A DNA stretch of 64,000 nucleotides from Chloropicon primus (taxonomy: Eukaryota; Chlorophyta; Chloropicophyceae; Chloropicales; Chloropicaceae), in assembly GCA_023205875.1 (NCBI GenBank), contig CP060758.1, positions 372,001 through 436,000 on the forward strand. The letters are read 5' to 3'. The translations under genes and the position numbers were made by a program. Below the pieces are notes generated by a model. It was not told the DNA's origin. It did no database searches and saw only the letters and a list, made by a program, of their open reading frames with translations. This document shows positions 8,888-17,882 of the stretch, piece after piece (positions within the stretch are counted from its first letter, which is position 1; every line of letters starts with the position of its first letter).

Positions 8888-11005
8888 TCAGCCTCCCTCC
8901 CCTTGAGATTCTTCTTGCTCCTTCTTCCTGGGGAGGATGACGTTCTTGTAATATTCCCCGAGGCAGTCCTTCGAGCAGCAAGGGAGGTCGTCAGGAGACT
9001 TCATGAAGGCTCCATCAATCTTGTTGCCGCAGTTACAACAGACGAAGCAAGTGTCGTGGAAAGTCTTGCCAAGGGCATTCAGGAAAGGGCCCTTGATCGG
9101 CTTCTTGCAAAGGTCGCAAGTCTTGGAGAACAGCTTCTCGAAATCATCCTTGCAGTAAGGCTTGCCATTTTTCGAGATGAAGCCCTTGAGCGGCTTTTTG
9201 CACTCGGTGCAGACGAAGCACTTGGGGTGCCAGGAAGCATCCAGGGCGTTCACGCAGGCGCCCTCTATCGGCATTCTGCACTTCTTGCACTCCGGCAGGT
9301 TAGACTTCTTCATGCAATACTCGCAGAACAGCTTCTTCTCGTGGAAGAAGACCTTTGAGGCAAGACGCTTGTTGCACTTGGCGCACTTGAAGCAGCTCTC
9401 GTGCCACTTGAGTCCAGCGGCCTCCTCTGTGCCCTGAAGAGTCCTAATTCGATCCTTCAGGGGCTGCTTGCAGCAAGCGCACTTGGAGGCGTACAACCTG
9501 GAGTAGTCTGACACGCAATAAATTTCGGCCTCGTGCTCGCAGTACGTCCTGATCTTCCTGTTGCACTCCTTGCAAGAGAAGCAGTCGGCGTGGTAGAGAG
9601 TTCTATTTGGCCCGACAATGTACTTGCCGTCGATGTCCCTCTTACACCTGTGGCACTTCGGGTGCACCTGGAGCCTGTGTTCCGAGCAATACAGCCCGCC
9701 GTTGACCTCGTAGGCTCCGCCAGCCACGGAGGCGTTGCAGACAATACACGAGAAACAGTCCTTGTGGTAGCTTTTCTCGTTCAGATTCATGTAAGGACCA
9801 TCGATCATCTCCTCGCACTTGAAGCAAGTGATGTTCATCTTCGACGGGTTCATCTCATCTCCGAGCTCGCACTTGGCTTTCCAGCGTTCCATTTCAGCGG
9901 CCTCTTTCGAGACTCGCATGTCGTGCACCTGTTGCATGGCAAGGTGTTTCAGGAGGTCCGCGCCGTACAACCTCTTCCCGCCGCCCTTCTTTGGTGGTGC
10001 AGCCTTTGCGGCCCCTAACTGCCAACGTGAGGCAGCAGTGGCTGGCGCTGCGTTCTCCTTGGCGCCCGCAGAGTTGTCGCCACCGCCTCCTCCCGCGTTC
10101 GTGCTTGAGGCAACCTTGCCCCACAACGATGCTGCTGATTTTTGAGAGCCCCCGGATGCCTCCGCTTTCTTCGCGTCGCCCCCGTCAGCGCCTTGCGCTT
10201 CAGGAGACTTTGCTTCAACGGGTTTGACCTCAGCCTTACGATCGGGCTTGCCTTCAGTCTGAGCGCCAGGCTTTGCTTCGGCCTCATCCTTGGCTTTGTC
10301 AGCAGTCTTGCTGGTTTCGCCTCCCCCTGAACCGGTTGACTCGGCTTCATCGCTTTCCTTTGCAACTTCCACGTCCGCTTTCACGGCCCCTTCCGCTCCC
10401 TTCCCCGCGCTGCCGACAGACTCGCTCGCTTCATCCTTCTCACCCTCGCCCTTGGCCTCGCCTGCTTTTGCTCCGTCGCCACCGGATTCATCACCGAGCA
10501 TGAAGCCATCCAACTCACCGGATTCCGCCTTGTCCCCTTCACCACCCTCACCCTCCTCGCCAAGCTCAACCACTCTGCCAAAGTCATCAACACCTGTTGT
10601 GCTTTGCTTGCTGGTTGAAAAGGCACTGGCCCTCTTCTCGCCCGACTCAAAGAAGAAGCCTTCGGTTTCTCCCCTGCCGCGACCTGACTGGCCAGATACC
10701 ATGTCGACAACTTGAGTCACCTTCTCGGCCCATTCACCCGTGTCGTTGTCGAAGTCTCCCTGAAACTTGAGGTGGCACTGCTTGAGCTTCATTTCGTGGT
10801 ATCCTCGGATGTGGAACCACTTTCCTCCAGTCTGAGCCGAACTTATCTTCACACTAGTGATAAGCTCTCCTCCCTGGTCGTCATAGCATTCCAGAGTCCC
10901 CCCAGCGTCGAGAACGCAGTACCGCCTCGTCACCGACTTCACCATGCCGCCCATAAGGCTTCCCTTCTTTTTCCACAGCCATCCTTCCATCACAACCGCG
11001 CTCAT
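8888..11005 (-). CDS. PH domain plus five LIM domains protein
   Basis: 705 residues from ATG 11005 (upstream in-frame codons start only at a TTG and are probably leader). Residues about 5-105 form a pleckstrin-homology domain (MEGWLWKKKGS at the start, WAEKVTQVVDMV at the end). Residues about 110-330 are low-complexity Glu/Lys/Ala/Gly. Five consecutive zinc-binding LIM domains fill about 390-690, each with C-x2-C, H-x2-C and C-x2-C spacing (for example CFKCEEMIDG, CHRCKRDIDG, CKKCRMPIEG, CDLCKKPIKG). The family would bind phosphoinositide membranes through PH and protein partners, often actin-associated, through LIM. The architecture resembles paxillin/testin-like adaptors, but I do not recognise a specific orthologue. 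Confidence 0.9.
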   Translation of the reverse strand: MSAVVMEGWLWKKKGSLMGGMVKSVTRRYCVLDAGGTLECYDDQGGELITSVKISSAQTGGKWFHIRGYHEMKLKQCHLKFQGDFDNDTGEWAEKVTQVVDMVSGQSGRGRGETEGFFFESGEKRASAFSTSKQSTTGVDDFGRVVELGEEGEGGEGDKAESGELDGFMLGDESGGDGAKAGEAKGEGEKDEASESVGSAGKGAEGAVKADVEVAKESDEAESTGSGGGETSKTADKAKDEAEAKPGAQTEGKPDRKAEVKPVEAKSPEAQGADGGDAKKAEASGGSQKSAASLWGKVASSTNAGGGGGDNSAGAKENAAPATAASRWQLGAAKAAPPKKGGGKRLYGADLLKHLAMQQVHDMRVSKEAAEMERWKAKCELGDEMNPSKMNITCFKCEEMIDGPYMNLNEKSYHKDCFSCIVCNASVAGGAYEVNGGLYCSEHRLQVHPKCHRCKRDIDGKYIVGPNRTLYHADCFSCKECNRKIRTYCEHEAEIYCVSDYSRLYASKCACCKQPLKDRIRTLQGTEEAAGLKWHESCFKCAKCNKRLASKVFFHEKKLFCEYCMKKSNLPECKKCRMPIEGACVNALDASWHPKCFVCTECKKPLKGFISKNGKPYCKDDFEKLFSKTCDLCKKPIKGPFLNALGKTFHDTCFVCCNCGNKIDGAFMKSPDDLPCCSKDCLGEYYKNVILPRKKEQEESQGEGG

Positions 11006-11965
11006 CTTGCCTCCCTCTCTCTCTCTCCCCCCTGCTGCCTTCCCTTGGCCTCTCTGCAGCGGACTCAAGTCCTCCTCCTCGGCTCTTGCCAACTCACTCT
11101 GTGCTGCAGGACAACACAATGCAACTGGAAAACTCAAATGGTTTAAGGACCAACAAGGAGCAACCTCACCAAAGGCTCAACCTTTCTTCTTCACAGCGCA
11201 ACTCCAAGTGATGCCACCACAAGAGCGCTACGTCAACTCAATGGACAAACAATGCTGCTGCAAAATGGACAACTGGACAACGGGACCACGGTTGAAGTGA
11301 CCCACAAAGGAGCAAGCGGTTCCAACAGAACTTAAAGTGCAAGAGCAGGAGTGAAGTGGTTGCCACGCACGAGAATGATGGTGCCACCACCAGAGGCTTG
11401 CGTTACGCTTGTGTGGTGATGAAGTCCCGATGGACCCGTCACCTCGAGGCCAGCGCTTGTCCTGGATTCCTCCAGACTCGAGATGCCGATTGATGGATTT
11501 CACACTGAATTTCTGCAGAAGTTTGACCAGTCGTAAAATTCCAAGATAGAGAGAACGCAGAAAGAGGTCAGAGGCCAGGACGTTGAGCGAAAGGGGAAGC
11601 GGGGAGTGTCCAGGGGGGACTTAAGGGACATCGTGGTGCGCGGTGCGGCTCACGCTCTTTCCGTGGATACCTCGCTCGACCCATTTGAGGCCTTGGTGAC
11701 TCCACAGAGGCCAGGAGAGGGGGAGTAGTTTGGGTTGGAGAGAGAAGGCTTGAGCGAGGGGGAGGACGAGTGGTGGACGAGAGGGGGGAGGAAGGTGTGT
11801 TGAGGAAGAGGCAGAACGAAACTGCGCCTGGCGGGCATTGGATTGACCCCTGACTCGGTCGCTTGGACGACCAGGTGGAAGCGGTGAAGGCGTGAGCTCC
11901 CTCGGTGGAGTGAGAGGACACGGTTGTGTGTTCCGCGTGAGGAGGGGCTCGGGTCGGTGGACGGG
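11006..11965. other. Divergent intergenic region
   Basis: 960 bp between the LIM-protein gene (minus) and the single-AP2 gene (plus); expected to hold both promoters. Open frames present on both strands are compositionally odd and lack ATG starts or family resemblance. No repeat, RNA gene or element recognised. Confidence 0.5.
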
Positions 11966-12920
11966 ATGGCTGTTTGGAGCCCGCTCGATGACCTGGATGA
12001 GGCGGAGAAGAAGAAGGAGGAGAAGGTGAAGAAGCATCCCACGGTGGAAGACCTCGAGAACCATGACACCAGTATGCAGTTCCAGAACTCGAACAACTAC
12101 TCCACGATAGTCTTCTCTAACGTGGAGAACGTGGAGGAGAGCATAGGGAAGCAGATACAGTTCCCGGACCCTCAGTACTCAAGGCGGGCACAGCAAATCA
12201 GGAGGATATACCTTAATGGCAGTCCAGAGCTAAAGACTCCCAGGTCGAGCAGGCCGGTCACGGCGGCAACCACGAGCAGGCCGGTCACGGCTGCGACGAC
12301 GAGGGACATGCTGAGCACGCCGGGAGGGGACTTGAACACCGAGCTACCAGAGGAACCCCCTCTCCCCTACCAGATCTTGAAAAAGGTAAGATTACTTTGC
12401 CCAAAAACAAAACGAGCGATTCCATGATAAGCCGCGAGGAGGACAACTCTCTGGCTCTGGCATCTTTGACTATCTCTGACCCTTTCCCCAAAACGCAAAC
12501 GTCTCCCGTTCCACAGAAGCAAAAGGGGATCTACAAGCACAACAACAGGTGGAGAGCGAGGCTGTGGATACCCGAGAAGGGCGAGATATATCTTGGCCAC
12601 TACCGGTCCAAAGAGGATGCGGCCTTGGCCTTCGACAGGGCCGCGATAGCGTTGAGAACGTACGCCAAAGCCACAAAGCAAGGACTGAATTATTCCAAGG
12701 ACATCTACAAGGAGGAGTTCAGGCTGCTTGAGGTAGGTTCACCAAAAGCTTTGGGTTGACTTCATCCCAAGTCGCTGTTGGCGCTGACCCCGTGAAAATC
12801 TTCTTTTATTTCTTCAAGGACTTGGGCATAGACACGGTAGCTTGCAAGCTGCGGACGCACGCCGAGAAGGAGAACTCGTGGCAGAACATGGAGAACTACG
12901 ATCTTCCGGCAGACTCGTAG
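11966..12920 (+). CDS. Single AP2/ERF-domain protein (three exons)
   Basis: Exons 11966-12385, 12517-12732 and 12819-12920 join in phase 0 (GTAAGA, GTAGGT donors; CACAG, TTCAAG acceptors) to 245 residues. The middle exon carries one AP2 DNA-binding domain: KGIYKHNNRWRARLW, YLGHYRSKEDAALAFDRAA and ending GLNY, the three-strand plus helix pattern. The N-terminal exon is acidic then Ser/Pro/Thr-rich with a duplicated SRPVTAATT motif. The WRARLW strand differs from the usual W-x-A-x-I of plant ERFs. Probably a nuclear transcription factor or chromatin-bound protein; targets unknown. A GA-rich run follows the stop in the 3' UTR (12923-12958). Confidence 0.85.
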
Positions 12921-13136
12921 TCGTAGAGAGAGAGAGAGACAGACAGAGAGAGAGAGAGATGGGGTTGGGGTCGGGCTCCCGCGGGTGGTCGACGCGTTGT
13001 TGTACGATAAATAAATCTGTGTCTAGTAGAGATAAACATTAGCTCCTTAACTTGAGTTGAAGCGCATTGGTGAGGCACAAAACGATCAAAGTCGTTGTCC
13101 TTGCACCGTTACGTTCAGGTCCCCCCACTTCTCACT

Positions 13137-13320
13137 ATGGCGCACCGCGGCCGTCTTCAGAGCCTGGTGAGCGGCCAAGTGTCTCTGGAGAGAATGGCGG
13201 AGATGATGGCTCCAAAGTTGGTGGACGGAAGGTGGAGGAAGCCGGAGCTCTCACGCAGGCTGGCTGGCGACCAAGGTGAGGATGGGCGCCACTTGCTTGG
13301 AACAACTTGGGATCCTCTTT
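13137..13320 (+). pseudogene. Truncated 5' copy of the mL59-like gene (copy 1)
   Basis: Matches the intact gene at 17179 from the ATG through codon 43 (to ...LSRRLA). It then has a short insertion, matches again over CCAAGGTGAGGA, and loses all similarity. The frame ends at a TGA at 13320 after 61 codons, lacking the conserved C-terminal half. AAG|GTGAGG looks like a splice donor, so it could serve as a non-coding or alternative first exon for the repeat-protein gene starting 271 nt further on; this is speculation. Confidence 0.75.
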
Positions 13321-13590
13321 GAGAGAGGAGAGAACTTGCCTCTTCTCTCTCTCCTTTCCTTCCTCGGCCGTTACGTCTTACGTCTTATAGTGAAAGGAGC
13401 GGCCAAGGGTCTGAGAGGATTTTGCCCCATTTTGCCCCCAGAGGATTAGTATTGCCATGGTCTTTTCCGTCCGGACAAAGGTTTTGGGATCGAGACGGTG
13501 GGTGCTCACAAAACTAAGTTGACGCTGTCGACCATCACAAGGTAACATTGAGTTGTTCCAAGGTAGTCATCGAGACACGATCCCAAGAAG
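13321..13590. other. Leader/promoter of repeat-protein gene 1
   Basis: Holds a CT-rich stretch (13330-13365), the word ATTTTGCCCC repeated at 13419-13440, and the 5' leader of the following gene. The same sequence recurs in unit 2 at 15360-15629. No coding signal of its own. Confidence 0.5.
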
Positions 13591-14877
13591 ATGGTTCGCA
13601 ACACCAGCAGAAGCTGCAAGTTTGCAGGGCGTGCAATGCACACGATTGCTTTGGCATTCTTGGCGTTACTCGCCTTGTCCTTTTCGGAGAGCGCATTCGC
13701 AACCCAAGCGGTTTGTGACTCCCTATTGCCCAATTCTGTCTTTCTTCCAGATAGTAATGGAAGTGGAAGTGGGGGATCATGCCAATGCCAAGGAGATACT
13801 AATCTTGACACCAGCCAGCAGGAGTGCGTATGCCCAGAAGGTCAAGTTTTACAGAGTGGCAGCCTCGAGAATTGTATCCCGGATCCAAACAACGTGAACG
13901 AGGGTGGGTCAAACAACGAGAGTGAGGGTGGGGCCCATGGTGAGTCCAATGACGAGAACGAGAACGAGGGTGGGGCCGAGAACGGGGACGAGTCCAACAA
14001 TGAGAACGAAAACGAGGGCGAGGACGAGTCCAACAATGAGAACGAAAACGAGGGCGAGGACGAGCCCAACAACGAGAACGAGAACGAGGGTGGGGCCGAG
14101 AACGGGGACGAGTCCAACAATGAGAACGAAAACGAGGGCGAGGACGAGTCCAACAATGAGAACGAAAACGAGGGCGAGGACGAGCCCAACAACGAGAACG
14201 AGAACGAGGGTGGGTCAAACAACGAGGGTGATGACGAGTCCAACAACGGTGGCATGCCGGAGGAGCCCAGCAAGCCCGACATCACAAAGCCAGAGTTTGG
14301 AGCGAATGAGGCTGTCGTCGTCGGAGGTACCAATGTCAAGGCCAACGGCTTGATCCAAGGTATTGGTGGCAATGCCATATCAACGATCCTGGACGGAAGA
14401 ACCGCGTCGTCGTCTCTGTCTGAGTCCGCGTCGGCCGTTCTCGGAGCTTTTGGACCAAACGCCCACGCGCACATCAGATCCCTCTCGTTCGGAGGCAGTG
14501 GCTTGGGCTTCCCTGGCTCGACCGAGTCGAACACCGAAGAGGAGGAGATGGACACTCACGGAAGCAATGTGCACACCGAGAGCGTAACGAAGCAGAACAG
14601 AGAGCACTGGGCCACCACGGGGAACTCCCATACCCTCTTCGGCGGCCGTGCCAGGGGCAGGAAGGACAACGAGGAGGAGGGCACCGAGGGCGCCCACGGT
14701 GGCGATGTTTCTCTTGTGTCTCCACAATTCAGCGGCGGCTTCTCCAGCGTCGGGTCTGGGTACGGAAAGCAGTACCACGCCTACGCCGGCCAGCTCCAGA
14801 ACCTGAGGAACAACGGGTACTCCCTCGCCGCCTCGATCCCCGTGAATGCGATCACGGGAAGCTACTACCACGGTTGA
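13591..14877 (+). CDS. Secreted Asn/Glu-rich repeat protein, copy 1
   Basis: 428 residues, single exon. Residues 1-38 form an N-terminal basic segment and hydrophobic core ending SAFAT, a good signal peptide or anchor. A short Cys-rich piece (SCQCQGD, QECVCPEGQ) follows, then about 115 residues of 12-residue-like acidic repeats built from NENEGEDESNN and NENEGGAENGDE variants. The C-terminal 200 residues are Gly/Ser-rich and non-repetitive, ending AITGSYYHG. Likely an extracellular, wall or adhesive protein; the acidic repeats could bind cations, but no family is recognised. A near-identical paralogue lies 2 kb downstream. TGTAA at 14925-14929 fits a poly(A) signal. Confidence 0.8.
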   Translation: MVRNTSRSCKFAGRAMHTIALAFLALLALSFSESAFATQAVCDSLLPNSVFLPDSNGSGSGGSCQCQGDTNLDTSQQECVCPEGQVLQSGSLENCIPDPNNVNEGGSNNESEGGAHGESNDENENEGGAENGDESNNENENEGEDESNNENENEGEDEPNNENENEGGAENGDESNNENENEGEDESNNENENEGEDEPNNENENEGGSNNEGDDESNNGGMPEEPSKPDITKPEFGANEAVVVGGTNVKANGLIQGIGGNAISTILDGRTASSSLSESASAVLGAFGPNAHAHIRSLSFGGSGLGFPGSTESNTEEEEMDTHGSNVHTESVTKQNREHWATTGNSHTLFGGRARGRKDNEEEGTEGAHGGDVSLVSPQFSGGFSSVGSGYGKQYHAYAGQLQNLRNNGYSLAASIPVNAITGSYYHG

Positions 14878-15175
14878 TTGAGGGGGGCTTGCACAACAAG
14901 TCCATAACCTTTGAAATGCATTGATGTAACCACAATGTCATCCGTTCCCTCCTTCGGGCTGTCATCGATCTCACCCATCTGTCTCCTCTCCACCACTGGA
15001 GGAGAGAAGGTGCCTCTGGTCTGCAGAGCTGATTTTCGCGAATCCATCAGAGACTGGGCTTGCTCGGTGCCGGCGGTGGCGAGAGAAGGGAGGAAGGTTG
15101 CGTGCGGGTCATTGCGGAAGTAGAGAGGAGCGTTGCGGCGTCAGGGGAGGGGAGGTGTGCACAAGTCTCGTCACT

Positions 15176-15359
15176 ATGGCGCACCGCGGCCGTCTTCAGA
15201 GCCTGGTGAGCGGCCAAGTGTCTCTGGAGAGAATGGCGGAGATGATGGCTCCAAAGTTGGTGGACGGAAGGTGGAGGAAGCCGGAGCTCTCACGCAGGCT
15301 GGCTGGCGACCAAGGTGAGGATGGGCGCCACTTGCTTGGAACAACTTGGGATCCTCTTT
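15176..15359 (+). pseudogene. Truncated 5' copy of the mL59-like gene (copy 2)
   Basis: Same 61-codon fragment as at 13137, including the same short insertion and stop, carried in the second unit. Unlike copy 1 it is preceded by the same upstream 300 bp as the intact mL59-like gene, so it may keep the mL59 promoter and be transcribed. Confidence 0.75.
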
Positions 15360-15629
15360 GAGAGAGGAGAGAACTTGCCTCTTCTCTCTCTCCTTTCCTT
15401 CCTCGGCCGTTACGTCTTACGTCTTATAGTGAAAGGAGCGGCCAAGGGTCTGAGAGGATTTTGCCCCATTTTGCCCCCAGAGGATTAGTATTGCCATGGT
15501 CTTTTCCGTCCGGACAAAGGTTTTGGGATCGAGACGGTGGGTGCTCACAAAACTAAGTTGACGCTGTCGACCATCACAAGGTAACATTGAGTTGTTCCAA
15601 GGTAGTCATCGAGACACGATCCCAAGAAG

Positions 15630-16880
15630 ATGGTTCGCAACACCAGCAGAAGCTGCAAGTTTGCAGGGCGTGCAATGCACACGATTGCTTTGGCATTCTT
15701 GGCGTTACTCGCCTTGTCCTTTTCGGAGAGCGCATTCGCAACCCAAGCGGTTTGTGACTCCCTATTGCCCAATTCTGTCTTTCTTCCAGATAGTAATGGA
15801 AGTGGAAGTGGGGGATCATGCCAATGCCAAGGAGATACTAATCTTGACACCAGCCAGCAGGAGTGCGTATGCCCAGAAGGTCAAGTTTTACAGAGTGGCA
15901 GCCTCGAGAATTGTATCCCGGATCCAAACAACGTGAACGAGGGTGGGTCAAACAACGAGAGTGAGGGTGGGGCCCATGGTGAGTCCAATGACGAGAACGA
16001 GAACGAGGGTGGGGCCGAGAACGGGGACGAGTCCAACAATGAGAACGAAAACGAGGGCGAGGACGAGTCCAACAATGAGAACGAAAACGAGGGCGAGGAC
16101 GAGCCCAACAACGAGAACGAGAACGAGGGTGGGGCCGAGAACGGGGACGAGTCCAACAATGAGAACGAAAACGAGGGCGAGGACGAGTCCAACAATGAGA
16201 ACGAGAACGAGGGTGGGTCAAACAACGAGGGTGATGACGAGTCCAACAACGGTGGCATGCCGGAGGAGCCCAGCAAGCCCGACATCACAAAGCCAGAGTT
16301 TGGAGCGAATGAGGCTGTCGTCGTCGGAGGTACCAATGTCAAGGCCAACGGCTTGATCCAAGGTATTGGTGGCAATGCCATATCAACGATCCTGGACGGA
16401 AGAACCGCGTCGTCGTCTCTGTCTGAGTCCGCGTCGGCCGTTCTCGGAGCTTTTGGACCAAACGCCCACGCGCACATCAGATCCCTCTCGTTCGGAGGCA
16501 GTGGCTTGGGCTTCCCTGGCTCGACCGAGTCGAACACCGAAGAGGAGGAGATGGACACTCACGGAAGCAATGTGCACACCGAGAGCGTAACGAAGCAGAA
16601 CAGAGAGCACTGGGCCACCACGGGGAACTCCCATACCCTCTTCGGCGGCCGTGCCAGGGGCAGGAAGGACAACGAGGAGGAGGGCACCGAGGGCGCCCAC
16701 GGTGGCGATGTTTCTCTTGTGTCTCCACAATTCAGCGGCGGCTTCTCCAGCGTCGGGTCTGGGTACGGAAAGCAGTACCACGCCTACGCCGGCCAGCTCC
16801 AGAACCTGAGGAACAACGGGTACTCCCTCGCCGCCTCGATCCCCGTGAATGCGATCACGGGAAGCTACTACCACGGTTGA
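15630..16880 (+). CDS. Secreted Asn/Glu-rich repeat protein, copy 2
   Basis: 416 residues, identical as far as can be read to the copy at 13591 except for loss of one 12-residue repeat (GEDEPNNENENE type, 36 bp). Signal peptide, Cys-rich segment, acidic repeat block and Gly/Ser-rich C-terminus are as in copy 1. Near-identity through synonymous sites and flanking DNA implies very recent duplication or ongoing gene conversion. TGTAA at 16928-16932 follows the stop. Confidence 0.8.
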   Translation: MVRNTSRSCKFAGRAMHTIALAFLALLALSFSESAFATQAVCDSLLPNSVFLPDSNGSGSGGSCQCQGDTNLDTSQQECVCPEGQVLQSGSLENCIPDPNNVNEGGSNNESEGGAHGESNDENENEGGAENGDESNNENENEGEDESNNENENEGEDEPNNENENEGGAENGDESNNENENEGEDESNNENENEGGSNNEGDDESNNGGMPEEPSKPDITKPEFGANEAVVVGGTNVKANGLIQGIGGNAISTILDGRTASSSLSESASAVLGAFGPNAHAHIRSLSFGGSGLGFPGSTESNTEEEEMDTHGSNVHTESVTKQNREHWATTGNSHTLFGGRARGRKDNEEEGTEGAHGGDVSLVSPQFSGGFSSVGSGYGKQYHAYAGQLQNLRNNGYSLAASIPVNAITGSYYHG

Positions 16881-17178
16881 TTGAGGGGGGCTTCCACAAC
16901 AAGTCCATAACCTTTGAAATGCATTGATGTAACCACAATGTCATCCGTTCCCTCCTTCGGGCTGTCATCGATCTCACCCATCTGTCTCCTCTCCACCACT
17001 GGAGGAGAGAAGGTGCCTCTGGTCTGCAGAGCTGATTTTCGCGAATCCATCAGAGACTGGGCTTGCTCGGTGCCGGCGGTGGCGAGAGAAGGGAGGAAGG
17101 TTGCGTGCGGGTCATTGCGGAAGTAGAGAGGAGCGTTGCGGCGTCAGGGGAGGGGAGGTGTGCACAAGTCTCGTCACT

Positions 17179-17763
17179 ATGGCGCACCGCGGCCGTCTTC
17201 AGAGCCTGGTGAGCGGCCAAGTGTCTCTGGAGAGAATGGCGGAGATGATGGCTCCAAAGTTGGTGGACGGAAGGTGGAGGAAGCCGGAGCTCTCACGCAG
17301 GCTGGCGGCCAAGGTGAGGAAGGCGTGGCTTCAGGACGGGAAGGAGTGGCCGTTTAACACCAAGGAGAGGACAAACTACGGGGGCTGGGCGATCGAGGAC
17401 CTTCCGGCGGTCAAGCAAAAGGGAAAGAAAGTGGATAGGCAGAAGATCGATAGGTTCGTAAACAGGAACAAGGACACACAGAGAGGGAGGGAGGGAGAAA
17501 GAGAGAAGGCCGGCGTGTGTCATGCTGCATATATGCTCGAAGTGCACTAGAATCTGACCGTTTTTCTTTTTTCTTTTTTCATTGCTCTCCAACGATGCAG
17601 GCAAAAGCATATCGAGGAGAGGATGAAGGTCATGCCACAGCTTATCGAGGAGTACAGAGAGAAGTTCCGTGCTTGGCGACGTTGTGACGGCATGTCTCCG
17701 ATCGACAAGACCTTCATGACCCCTGGGCAGCTGCGGAAGAAGCAAAAGGCGCAGCAGAGCTAA
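17179..17763 (+). CDS. Mitochondrial large-subunit ribosomal protein mL59-like
   Basis: Exons 17179-17453 and 17601-17763 join in phase (codon AG|G) to 145 residues. The centre reads WRKPELSRRLAAKVRKAW then a charged KGKKVDRQKIDRQKHIEERM stretch and a C-terminal helix with EEYREKFRAWRR. This pattern (SRR-x-AA-x-x-RK near the start, R-x-I-x-x-x-M-x-x-M near the end) resembles the mL59/mL64 mitoribosomal family; identification is from memory of that pattern and moderate. The donor is GT-TCGT, a weak site chosen because it alone keeps the frame; a GTAAAC nearby would not. TGTAA at 17812-17816. Two truncated copies lie upstream. Confidence 0.6.
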
Positions 17764-17882
17764 GCGGAGGTTGAAGATAAAAAATAATATTAATATTTAC
17801 GGGACCTTCTTTGTAAAAATACATTATTTGTTTTCGCCCAAAGAACCTGAGGAACCCCGGAGCACAAAACACGACGGCAAGC

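Larger units (their letters stand above)
13133..17178 (+). repeat. Two-copy 2 kb tandem segmental duplication
   Basis: Unit 1 is about 13133-15171 and unit 2 about 15172-17174; the start codons of the embedded mL59 fragments at 13137, 15176 and 17179 give offsets of 2039 and 2003 bp. The units look essentially identical; visible differences are a 36 bp in-frame indel in the repeat gene and a G/C change (14889 versus 16892). Each unit is a 3'-truncated mL59-like 5' end followed by one secreted repeat-protein gene; a complete mL59-like gene follows the second unit. The unit boundary coincides with the mL59 start, as expected from unequal exchange between mL59 copies. Confidence 0.9.
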
